Assembly: GCA_963969495.1 (NCBI GenBank) | Contig: OZ018333.1 | Span: forward strand, 93,321,207 to 93,385,206 | Direction of reading: 5' to 3' | Length of the DNA stretch: 64,000 nt | Source: Ceratothoa steindachneri | Lineage: Eukaryota; Arthropoda; Malacostraca; Isopoda; Cymothoidae | In this document: in pieces, positions 1 through 11,900 of the stretch | Layout: the number at the start of each line of letters is the position of its first letter | Numbering within the stretch: position 1 is the stretch's first letter | The notes under the pieces: model-generated | The model's input: only the letters and a program-made list of their open reading frames with translations | Told to the model about the DNA's origin: nothing | The model's database searches: none | Position numbers and translations under genes: made by a program

Positions 1-189
1 CCCTTTACTTTGTGCTCCTAATCAAACCAGAGCCCCGTAGGAGATACCCCGACCGTGTCGTGCTTCCGTAATCCCGGGGAGGGAGAGTTGCTCCCTCACT
101 TGTCGAAGGCGCAACCTTTGGGGCCCAGGTATTATCAGGTCACGTGTTCATGTTGTTATCTAGGCCAAGGTTGTCGTCGTGTCTCGTGT

Positions 190-465
190 TCTCGAATTCC
201 CTTGGCCACGCGTTTTTTAATTTTCCTGGCCACGTAGTTTCGCATTTTCCTGACCACGTGTTTTCAAATTTTCCTGGCCACTTGTTTTCGAATTTTTCTG
301 GCCACGAGTTTTCGAATTTTTCCTGGCCACGTTTTCTCGAATTTTCCTGGACACGTGCTTTTGAATTTTTATGACCTAATGTTTTCGAATTTACCTGGCC
401 ACGTGTTCTCGGATTCTCCTGGCCACGCGTTTTCGAATTTTTATGGCCACGTGTTCTCGAGTATG
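190..465. repeat. 24-bp minisatellite
   Basis: About eleven imperfect copies of a 24-bp unit built around CTGGCCACGTGTTTTCGAAT, with one unit slightly longer. The apparent long reading frames on both strands here only reflect the period being a multiple of three. I see no gene in 1-189. Confidence 0.9.
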
Positions 466-1034
466 ACGTAATTAAACCTGTCCTCCGGAATTTACGGCCC
501 AAGTGTGGTTCTACGTGCATGTCGCAGCCTCGTTCATGCGAGGCTGAGGGTATCGATAGTCGTGGGGCACTGCCCCCCCCCCCCTCTATCTAGCGAGGGG
601 AACGAAACTATCACTACAAGGCCACCAACCCCTCATCTTTTAATATTTGTTCAATAAAACTTACAAACTCCCCATAAAACTTAAGTTCCTATAAAAAAAA
701 GGTAGACCAGAAACGAGAATTCCCAGAGCAAAGGTAGGCTTCAACCGTACACCAGCCTTCTGGAAATATACCGAAGCCTACCAATGAAGCGGTCAGAATC
801 ACAGCCTTTGGACTCGGTATTTAATAAAAACCAAACCCCAAAGTTAAAAATTAAAACCGGTTTTGCTGGTGACGTTAGATCAGGCCATTGTGATGGTGGT
901 GGGCGGGAGGGGCGAGGGGACAATGAGACTTCGCTTTTCGTTGCTCTCTGGCGAATCCCCGGCCTTGGCGATGCACTGGAAACCTGTCGAGAAGAGGAGA
1001 GGGCGCTTAGTCAACGCCCGGAAAATAAGGGAGG
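466..1034. other. No gene recognised
   Basis: Unique-looking sequence with a C-run near 571-582 and short open frames on both strands without family resemblance, codon pattern or splice context. I see nothing to annotate. Confidence 0.5.
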
Positions 1035-1320
1035 TATCATAAGGGTAAAGGAGGAAGCGATATCATAGGGGTAAAGGAGGAAACGATATCATAGGGGTAA
1101 AGGAGGAAACGATATCATAGGGGTAAAGGAGGAAACGATATCATAGGGGTAGGGGAGGAAACGATATCATAGGGGTAAAGGAGGCAAGGAGAAAGCGGGA
1201 CGCGATAGCATAATGGTGACAGAGGCTAGGGGAAAGCGGGACACGATATCATAGGGGTAAAGGAGTTACGAGGAAGGCAGGACTATCATAGGGGTAAAGG
1301 AGGCAAGAGGAAGGCAACAT
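1035..1320. repeat. 26-29-bp GA-rich minisatellite
   Basis: Repeated unit containing ATCATAGGGGTAAAGGAGG, first as regular copies (1035-1180), then as degenerate copies with AAGCGGGAC and AAGGCAG insertions up to about 1320. From 1335 to 1430 it is followed by three copies of TGAAATCCCATTATT ending in ATT/ATC triplet runs. Confidence 0.85.
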
Positions 1321-1802
1321 AGAAGAATGAAAAAATCCCGAAAGGGACTGAAATCCCATTATTAGTATTATGAATGAAATCCCATTATTATTATTATGAC
1401 TGAAATCCCATCATCATCATCATCACTAACTCTATAATTTTAGAAGGGGATTTTTTTGAGTATTTGAATAATAATTTCATCTTAGTTTGGTTATGACTTA
1501 TGTTTTTTTTATCAAAGTTATTTCTAATAATTCTCTTATAATATCAAAAAACAAAATGGTGAAGTTCAGAAATAAATATAAGTATGGAAATTTTGTGAAT
1601 TTTTTAAAACCCCCCAAATTACAAATGGTGAAGTCCAGAAAATTGATTTTTATATATCTTCTTCTATAACTATATTTTGAAAGGGGGGAAATTCAGTTCC
1701 TTTTTAAAATTATTATAATTGGCGAAGTTCAGAAAATTGATAAAAATTTAACCGTGGCTGCTTTTTTTCAGATTTCAAATTTTAATCTTAGTAGCAAAGG
1801 GA

Positions 1803-2385
1803 TTTTTTTGTTTAGGAGCCCATCTGGCGACTGCCTACTTGGGTATAAGTCGCCGTACTCACCACGATAGCCTAGTACTAGGCTACTTTAGAATAACAAC
1901 AACAACAATAAAAAAAAGGCAACAAGCAGGAAGCAGGCTCGAGCGTCGGGGCGAGGTCCGCCTCCCCCCGGCGAAGGAACGTGCGACCTACAAAGAAAAC
2001 AAGAAAAGCCCCACCTAGTAAAATAAAGGGGAGAAGGCAGGCTTCCCCCCAAAAGTCTACAAGTCCACCAGTCAATGTACACGAATTCGTCCCGAGTACA
2101 AGAGACAGGAGGTAGCGACCCCACCCATCCCGGTACCGGGACAGGCAACGTGCGCGAAGATCGCCCAGACTGGGACATTCAACAAGAATGTGCCGAACAG
2201 TCTGGGGGACAACGTAGTCTTCACAGTAGGGCGCTGGCGAGCGCTCCATCCAATGGCGGTGCGTCCCGCGAGTGTGTCCAATTCGGAGACGACAGAAAGC
2301 AACTTGAAGCCCTCGCGGCATTGGGGGATAGGTCCATGGGAACAGTCCGTAGGGGGGGGGGAGGAAGCCATTGCCTGGTTATTAT
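1803..2385 (-). mobile_element. Family A LINE, 3' end (copy A1)
   Basis: 5'-truncated LINE on the minus strand. It encodes only the C-terminal end of ORF2, the zinc-finger-like segment after RNase H, read in frame from about 2321: RLRIGHTRGTHRHWMERSPA, then CEDYV..., ILVECPSLGDL. The 3' tail holds a perfect hairpin TAGCCTAGTACTAGGCTA (1868-1885) and a second hairpin with a 7-bp stem GGCGACT/AGTCGCC (1826-1854), then ends at a short A-run on the minus strand (about 1803-1810). Assignment to the RNase H-bearing I superfamily comes from the longer copies in this window. Confidence 0.8.
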
Positions 2386-2793
2386 TATAATGGAAATCCC
2401 TTATTATTGACTTAATCCTTTAGTTAATAGGATTCAATTCCGTTATTATAAAGACTTAATCCTAATCAGAAAGGGATTCGAAACCCCATCGTTTGTTCCT
2501 CAGTCCCTAGATACTTCCAAAAAAACCCTCCCAGTCTCAGCGTTCTGAATTAATGAGAATCACTAATCCCTTTCAAGTGGTCTTCCCTCATCAGATTACT
2601 CCTTTATCGACTATGTGTAGGCAGGGGGCAATCTCCCAGGTGGGTGTAAGACCTGGGTACCCTTTGGTGCTGCTAGCAATCTCATAACTCGAGAAAGAAC
2701 TGGAAGGATGCACCCCATCCCCGTGAACTATCAACGAAGAATCTTAACACCATCTTTCACCACCACTACAGGACCTAGTCGTACACGCCTTAC
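2386..2793. other. Downstream of last recognised transporter exon
   Basis: Exon H ends in phase 1 at 2794, so at least one more coding exon must lie at lower coordinates on the minus strand. I looked for a short acceptor-preceded open segment with a stop in this stretch and in 1-1800 and found none that is convincing. The stretch contains TTATTA-rich simple sequence and nothing else I recognise. Confidence 0.4.
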
Positions 2794-2941
2794 CTTTAAG
2801 GGTCTCAACGAGTCTGTCCTGGTCGATGACAGTTACCGACGGGTTGAGGGCTCGCAGGGCCCCCTCCACCCCGGGGGTCGCGTCGATAAAGAGGAGAGGC
2901 TGTCCCCGGCGACCGAAGTCGACGCACATCGCCTTCATCCC
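2794..2941 (-). CDS. Transporter exon H: end of STAS domain
   Basis: 148 nt, phase 0 start (CCCTCAG acceptor) and phase 1 end (GTAAGG donor). Encodes GMKAMCVDFGRRGQPLLFID and continues to DQDRLVETLK. This corresponds to the second half of the STAS fold, the beta-strand after the conserved aspartate-containing loop and the last helix. The intron to exon G is only 86 bp, the shortest in the gene. Because it ends in phase 1, a further 3' exon is required. Confidence 0.88.
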
Positions 2942-5900
2942 CTGAGGGAAAAAGAAAACGATCTAAAAAACGCCGCTCCCCGTTCAAGAGGGAAGGGGAG
3001 GGGGTAATGGGGACCCTCGTAACTCACCTTGGAGGCCGTGTAGTCCATCCCGGAGAAGTGGGAGCAGTCGACAAGGACCGGCAGGGCCCCTCGACCCTCT
3101 TTCAGGCCCGCCTTCACCACGCGGGATCGAACTTTGTCCACATTCAGGAAGAAGAGACCCACGCGGGGGCGCACCAGCACGTAGAGGGGGTTCCCGTCCT
3201 CCACCTTAAAGGGCGGGGGGAGAAGGGGGTTAAGGTGTCATTTTTCCAATGAGGCTACCAGGTTCCTCCCGCATGTTCGTACCTCCAAGGCACTCCAGGG
3301 GTATCGAAAGTACGAACGAGTTCGTAACATAAATCCCTGCGAGGGAGCCATTAATAGTTTCGACCATGACGTTCGTAACTTCGAACCCACTCAGATTCGC
3401 TCGTACGAACATCCATCACGCGAATCCCGATAAAGGGCATTAATAGCAATTAGCCCCCCCCCCCCCATATGTCGTTCACACCTACGAATGTATTCAGAAT
3501 CCCTTGTACGAAAGTACAGAGTGATCCAAACATGGCATTAATGACCATTAGGGCGTTCACACCTAAGAATCCACCCAAATTCGTTGGTACGAAAGTTCCC
3601 AAAATGAATCTCCAATAAGAGGCCAGTAATAGCGAGTTCGTAACATAAATCCCTGCGAGGGAGCCATTAATAGTTTCGACCATGGCGTTCGTAACTTCGA
3701 ACCCACTCAGATTCGCTCGTACGAACGTCCATCACGCGAATCCCGATAAAGGCCATTAATAGCAATTAGCCCCCCCCCCCTCCCCATATGTCGTTCGCAC
3801 CTACGAATGTATTCAGAATCCCTTGTACGAAAGTACAGAGTGATCCAAACATGGCATTAATGACCATTAGGGCGTTCACACCTAAGAATCCACCCAAATT
3901 CTTTGGTACGAAAGTTCCCAAAATGAATCTCCGATAAGAGGCCAGTAATAGCGAGTAGCGTTCATTCGTACCTACGAATTCATCAAGATTCACTCAGACG
4001 AACTACATTCGTGAAAGGAAACCAAGCGTGGTCGGGTCATCAATGACGAACTCGCTTGCACGAACTATGTTGACAACCGCACATCGAAACATCCACCTAC
4101 CTCCAAGGGGGACTCGATCTCAACCTTGGGGTTGGCCTCGACGATAAGGAGGAGGGCGAGGTTGACCACGACGCCGAGCACAATGCCCCACTCGAGCTTC
4201 CAGAAAATGCAGGCGAGGAAGGAGACCCACAACACCACCTGGTCCAGCTTGCGCGCGCGCCACACCGGCACCACCACCTCATACTCCACCATGAAGATCA
4301 CTGCACAGATGATCACCGCCGCCAGCGCAGACTTGGGGATGAACCTGCGACGGAAAACGAGGATTAACCCAAGAACCGACAATCAGTCCATGAATTAATC
4401 ACAGAATTAACCCAAGACACACACACCCAAAAATGGGAACGGATCCTAGAACCTGCGACCATGGCACGAATTAATCCTATAATCTGCAGTCAGGGCATGA
4501 ATTAATCCTAGAATTTGCAGTCAGTGCATGAATTAATCCTCTAATCTGCAGTCAGGGCCTGAATTAATCCTATAATCTGCAGTCAGGGCATGAATTAATC
4601 CTATAATCTGCAGTCAGGGCCTGAATTAATCCTGTAATCTGCAGTCAGGGCATGAATTAATCCTGTAATCTGCAGTCAGGGCGTGAATTAATCCTGTAAT
4701 CTGAAGTCAGGGCATGAATTAATCCTGTAATCTGCAGTTAGGGCATGGATTAATCCAGCGCAATGATTAACACCAGAACCTATATCATCAGTAGAATTAA
4801 CACTAATAGTCGTCAATGAACTTCCCTCAGCATGACTTAAGCAAGCACCACCTGACTGCTCCCCCTTTCAAGGGGCATCAGATATAGCAGGGTGCGTCTA
4901 GTGTTGAGGTAGTGCTTTGTTTTGTGTTGAAGTGTGTGAATGGGAGGTTAAGGATCCAGGGTGTAGAGGCATAGGTTACAGATGGATGGATATAGTACTT
5001 GTAAATGTGGATGGTGGATTCTACTGTTTCTGTCATGGAACGTTAACCCTGTATCCAGTGTGACACTGCGTGTTCTATTTGATTGGTAGTAGGGTGTTTG
5101 ATCAGATGTGCGAATGTTTGTTGTGCTTCTTTTATCCTCTTTCACCCGGCGTGGGCGATGACCGCGTCCGCGCTTATACGCGGACCCGCGCCACGGAAAA
5201 GGATAGATCTAAAACATCAGTCAGTAGTTTGAGCGGGTCCGCGCATAAGAGCGGACGCGTTTAGTTGATTGGGAAGATAACAGATGATTCTGATAGTTAG
5301 GTCATTAGGTTCTGTTGCAACCAGTCTTGTGATATAGTTGGATGAACAGAGTGATACCATTGGCATAGATGAAATGTGTGAAGGGGAGTGTACGGATCCT
5401 TGCAGAACTCATATTTATGTGATACAGGGGCGTGGGTGAATTATTTGTGCTGGTTGGTATGTGAGGAAGTTGGCAGCTCATTTTATGCAGTTGGGAAAGA
5501 GCCACTCTCTAGTAAAATAATCCTATGAATCGACGGACTTCAAGGTCGACCTTATACTCACTTGAAGTAAGGCGTGAGAACGGCGAGTGCAAGGACGACG
5601 ATGGTACCCGTCACAATACCCCCCGCCGGGGTCCGGACCCCACTAGTGGCGTTAACGGCGGTCCTAGAGAAGGATCCGGTCGTCGGCATCGAGCGGAAGA
5701 AGGCGTTGATGATGTTGCATAACCCCAGCGCCAGCATCTCCTGCAAGGGGAGGAGTAGTGAATCCCCAGTGGCGCACTCAAATGACCCTTAAAACGAGTC
5801 CTCACATTATTCTTCTGAACATTCACTCTCTGCATTGTGACACACACACCCCTCAGGATTGAGTCACCGGATGCTCAAGTTTATGGTCAGCACCCGCGAT

Positions 5901-8900
5901 ATCTTGTACCTTCTCGTATCATTTTTGTCCACTTCTTTCACAACACCCAAGTACAGGTTGAGGATCTAAAGGGACATACTGCATACCCACTTCCGGGGTA
6001 ACTTCTTGTTCTCCACCCTCATTATTTACATAAATTTTTAATACACACCATAGGGCGTTCAAATGTAACAGTCACATGCTTCAATGTCCTGTCACATAAC
6101 ACCTATACACACCACTCCCCTCTTTGTACAAGCCACTTAAAGTCTCAACACTCCCATCTGTAGGAGGATCTTACCCCCCCCCCCATCAATCATTTAACAC
6201 TTAAACAAGTCACCCATACATCCCCCCCAACACCTTTTCCACAATTAAAAAGCACCCATACTTTTCCCACTTCAACAATCTACCCACGCATCCCACCCAA
6301 ACACTTTCCCACACTTAAATATTCCACCCACACATCCCCCACCTAAAATTCACCCAGACTTTTCCTACTTCAACAATCTACCCATGCATCCCGCCGAAAC
6401 ACTTTCGACACTTAAAATCCACCCACACTTTTCCCACTTCAACAATCTAGATACCCATGCATCCCACCCAAACACTTTCGACACTTAAAATACACCCCAA
6501 ATCCACCCACACTTTTCCCACTTCAACAATCTACCCACGCATCCCACCCAAACACTTTCCACACTTAAAATCCACCAACACTTTTCCCAGTTCAACAATC
6601 TAGCCACGCATCCCATCCAAACACTTTCGACACTTAAAATACACCCCAAATCCACCCACACTTTTCCCACTTCAACAATCCACCCACGCATCTCACCCAA
6701 ACACTTTCCACACTTAAAATCCACCAACACTTTTTCCACTTCAACAATCTACCCACGCATCCCACCCAAACACTTTTCCCACTTCAACAATCTACCCAAG
6801 CATCCCACCCAAACACTTTCCACACTTAAAATCCACCAACACTTTTCCCAGTTCAACAATCTACCCACGCATCCCATCCAAACACTTTCGACACTTAAAA
6901 TACACCCCAAATCCACCCACACTTTTCCCACTTCAACAATCCACCCACGCATCTCACCCAAACACTTTCCAAACTTAAAATCCACCAACACTTTTTCCAC
7001 TTCAACAATCTACCCACGCATCCCACCCAAACACTTTTCCCACTTCAACAATCTACCCATGCATCTCACCCAAACACTTTTCCCACATCAAAAAAATACC
7101 CACGCATCCCACCCAAACACTTTTCCCACTTCACCAATCTAGCCATGCATACCGCCCAAACACTTTTGACACTTCAACAATCTACCCATGCCTCCTGCCC
7201 AAACACTTTCCACACTTAAAATACAACCATTTTCCCACTTCAACAATCTACCCTTGCATCCCACCCAAACACTTTTCCCACTTCAACAATCTACACTTGC
7301 ATCCCGCCCAAACACTTTCGACCCTTAAAATCCACCCCCACTTTTCCCACTTCAACAATCTACCCATGCCTCCTGCCCAAACACTTTCCACACTTTTCCC
7401 ACTTCAACTAATCCACCCACGCATCCACCAAACAATTTTCCCACAATTAAACAGTCCATCCATGCCCCCCACCCCCCGCAAACACACCATTTAAAAAGTT
7501 TCAGCCACGCCAAGTGGTGAACCACCTTCCATACCCCGTTCAATTTGGGCACTCACCCTATCACCACCTGCAGTCACTCTCAGCGCATTCATACCCTCTT
7601 CCGCAGTCCCAGGGCTCCCCCCCTCCCCCCCGCGGCGCACCCACCTGAGTAGCATCGATGGTCTTGCCCTGCGAGAATGAGGACGCAATGGCGATGTTCT
7701 CGAGGACGGCGATGATCGGTAGGATGATAAGACCAGCGCCCGCGTTACTCAGCACGTCCACCAGCGTCTCAGTGCCGTTGTTGAAGGTCACAGGGGGCGG
7801 CCCCACGTCGGGGAGACCGGGCTCGATGTCCCCGGTAATCGAGAAGGGTTGGTGGGCGTCGAGCGCGGCGGAAATGGCCGTTGCCACGACAACCACGAGG
7901 ACGTTGCGACTCACGGACGCGAGGAATACGAACGTCTTGAGCGCCCGCTGCGACCCGGCGTCGTTGGGGTTCCGCTTGAAGCGCGCCAGGTCCTTCATTT
8001 TCTGGGGGCAGGGAAGAGAGGTGAAGGCGCCCATATGGCGACTACGAGCAAGGGCAGAAGTCACCGTTAGGCGTAAACGCTCTGGGTATCAAATGATAGT
8101 TTTTTGGGGGATTCTTTTTGTGACCTCAAACGAGGGTAAAGCACCCCCCCCCACCCGAAACCAAAAAACAACCCCATTTCTAGGCTAAATTTTTTATTAA
8201 AATAAGCAAACCAAAACCAACAAAAAGAGTAAAAAAAATAATAATCACACTCAAGGGCCCGATATTGCACCCCGCCCCCCCAACTAAATACCAGGGAGAC
8301 CTGACTGCTCCTAAAATCCTCTCAATCCACAATATGGAGGGCAGCAACCCGTCCCAAGCACAAGGGACAAGTGGTAGCAAGTTGTTACCACTTGTTCAAG
8401 TAACGTGCGCGAAGTTCACCCCAGAATGTGCCGGAAGGTTTGGGGGACCAAACAGTCGTCACAGGGAAACGCCCCCATAATTTTTTTTTTAAGATCCATC
8501 TGTCGACTGCCTACAAGGGTAAAAGTCCTTGTAAACAAGTTATAGCCTAATTTTAAGCTAGATTAAAAAAATGCAAAAAACAAATAATAAAAATAGAAAA
8601 CAAAAACAAAGGCAAACAAACAAGCAAAACAAAACCGAAGCAAAAAAAGCACGCTGGGACGTAGGCCGGCCTCCCACGATGCAACCTACAAGAACGAGAA
8701 CCAAATAAAATGGAGGACCAGCCTCCTCCAAAAAGTCGGATAGTCCACAAGTCTGTGTACATGAAACCGTCCCGAGCGGTAGCGAGCCCGCTCGTCCCGG
8801 TACCGGGACAGGTTTCGTGCGCGAAGATCCCCAGACCGGGACATTCAACAAGAATGAAGAATGTGCCGAACAGTCGGGGGGGGGGGGGCAACGCAGTCGT

Positions 8901-11900
8901 CACAATAAGGCGCAGGCGAGCGCTCCATTAAATGGTGCTGGGCCCGCGAGTGTGCCCTATTCGAAGACGAAAACGCCCCGTCAAATGGCGATAAATCCCG
9001 AGAGTATCCGATTCGGAGCGACAGAAAACGACCTGAAGTCCTCGATTCATTTGGGGGTAGGTCCGCAGGAAAGGTCACAGCGCATGGTAAGCTAATTAAG
9101 ATCCCATTTGCCATTAGATTGAAAGGGCTGAGCTGATCTATTCCATCAGTGAGTGAGAGCAAAACGCTGATCCGGTCAACCAGTCCGTGCAAATTCTTTG
9201 ACGCCCTCCATTCACGCAATCCCCACATGTCCAGGAAACAGGAAAGACAATCTCGACATCCACCCAGTTCGTAACAGCCGTGGCGCCACTGATAATACAA
9301 AAGAGGGCGCCTGGAGGTCAATCAGCGTACTGTGAGTCGCTAAAAATCACGAATCGCTCTCCGAACGGCGAGTAACCTCTCGTATCGAGGGGGTTTATTG
9401 AAATCAGCTCGGGCATGAAGACAGAAGCAACACCTGCTTCAAACAGGGGAAAGAAGGCGCGAAAAATATAGTGAAAATTGTTAAAGGTACAATAGCTGAT
9501 CCGAGAGAGAGATAAAGTTTCCCCTGGGAAGGCACTTGAGTCAGAAGGGCATGCCACTACCCCAGGTTTCAGTTTTAACAAGGGCATTGCCCCCGGTACA
9601 CCATCCACCCCCTTGCGGGGGATCGTGAGCTGGACAACAAGAAATACGAACGCAATACTCTAGATGCTGTAGAAGCTGATGCGTGGCGACAAATATTCAG
9701 GGGTGGTACCCTCCACTGTGGCCCCCCCGGGCAGAATCAACGGCCCGAGAACTACGTCAATCTCTCGAAGGAGTTTCCTTGTCCTAATCCTCAAAGGCGT
9801 AGAGTATAGCCCCAAAGGCACCGTCGAGATAGTACGTGGATAAAATGAGAAACGTTGACGACCGAGAGAGACGCTAGGCTCGCAAAGGGCATCTCCCCAG
9901 CATCAAGAAGGAGGCTCCCTACAGCGAATATACAGATCTTTTATTAAGCACCCATCTGGGGGAATGTGTGGAAGGCCTCGATCACCAGCCCAGTGTGGTG
10001 GATAGAGTCCACTTTCATGATTCACGCTCGACTGCGGGTGCGTAGAACTTTCTCGTTTAATCTAGCCTAGAACGAACAAAAGAAGGGTATAATAGTAGAT
10101 AGGCCTATTAACACCCCCGAGTGATGAGTAACACGGAACGAATGTATATGGCACGGGTACTGACGGCCATACATGAATGAATAGTGCCGAAAATAAATGC
10201 TGCAAAGCCCAAACGGACGAGCCCGCAGCCAAATTCAAGGACGGGTAATTTGCATGGAAATTCTCAATAAAAATTAGACATCTGGAGAATATACAAAAAT
10301 ATAGCTATGAAATCAAGATCAATAGAATGGAAGTACAGGAATTTAAAACCATCAAGGGGTGTAAAAGGATATAAAAAATAAACTATTGAGAACTCGACAA
10401 AGGATAAAAACATAGACTATAAGATGGATCAACAATAGATACAAGAACAGGGAATATAAAATTATGAAACAATATATTAAATTTGACTAAAAGATTAGAT
10501 TCTTCTAAAAAACTTAAAAATTCTATTCACCCTAAAAGAGACATAAGTCTCAGACAAGATGCCCCGCAGAACCTGTTCAGGGGCCATCTGCCCAGTAATG
10601 AAAGGAAAGACCCTCCTCCCAAGATTTCTCAAAAGGGGACACTCGGCAAAGATGTGAAGGATGGTCAGCTGCACCCCGCACAAGATGCACAAAGGTGGGG
10701 GCTGCCCATTCATCAAGTGCGCATGAGTGAGGCGGCAATGGCCTATCCTCAGTCGGCACAAAATAACCTCCAGTCTATGTGGTCTCATGGTACGTGGCCA
10801 TGGAAAGACTGAGGGTTTTATGGAATGGAGCTTGGTGGGAGGAAGCTCATCCCACATCTTCTGCCATAAGCCGACTACATATTCGGGGATGAGGGGATAT
10901 ACATCGCGAAGTGGGACTGGGGTTGATGCCGCCGCCTTAGCCGCAGCATCCGCCCTTTCATTACCCGGGATGCCCACGTGACTGGGCACCCAGCAAAAAG
11001 AAATCTTATGAATAGGAAAAAGATAAAAAAGCCACCGCTGGATCTTGGAAACCAGCGGATGGCTAGAATCAAAAGCACTCAGTGCCTCCAGAGAACTAAG
11101 GAAGTCAGAGAAAATCGCAAGATAACCAGATGGCATAGGAGCAATAAAAAAGAGTGCAGCAAGAATGGCAACAAGTTCTGCTGTGAAAACAGAAGCTGCA
11201 CTTGGTAGGCGAACCAATACTGTCTGAGATGGGAAGACAACAGCAGCTCCAACTCCTCGGATGACTTGGACCCATCGGTGAACACAAAGGTGCTAAGCCG
11301 ATGGTGGGAGGAGTGTTGATTATACAGGGTTCTCAAGGCTACAGGCAAAAACTGGTCCTTGGGCCTACCAGTAAGCCCCTTGCATACCACTACAGGTCGT
11401 ATGAGCCATGGGGGAATCTTTGGTATTGAAAACGGAATAACAGAAAACTCCCTTAGACGTCCTGTGTGCTCGGCCATGCACAGAGCAAAGGGGCAAGCCA
11501 GGGAAGGAAATCTATCATATGAGGCCACTGTTCGCAAATTGAACGTGCACTCATATACTGGCGACCATGGTAATTGCTCAAGTCTAAAAAGATATTTGAG
11601 GTTAGACTTGAGACTGTGAAAAGGAAGAGGAAGAGCCCCGTTCTCTGCATAGACACTCCACACAGGGAAGGACTTGAAGGCTCCAGAAGCCAGGCGCACA
11701 CCCTAGTTACACAGACTATTTAATTTTTCAAGGATGGATGGCGAGGCAGAGGAGTACACCTGTGACCCATAGTCCAGCTTTAACTGGGCCAATGCCGAAT
11801 ACAGAAGCCACAGGGTGCGTCGATCACTTCCCAAAGAAGTGTGTGACAGTAATTTCATTATGTCCATTCTCTTCAGACAAGACCTTTTCAAAGTGTCCAA

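Noticed and set aside
140..520. Long open frames on both strands (126 and 76 codons)
   Set aside because: They lie in a 24-bp minisatellite whose period is divisible by three, so openness is an artefact.
784..1068. 94-codon plus-strand frame
   Set aside because: Runs into the GA-rich minisatellite and shows no family resemblance or splice context.
6485..7000. Two similar tryptophan-rich 83-84-codon frames on the minus strand
   Set aside because: Translation of the CA-rich minisatellite; the similarity is repeat identity, not gene duplication.
7658..8188. 176-codon plus-strand frame
   Set aside because: Antisense shadow of exon D; the minus-strand reading matches SLC26 proteins.
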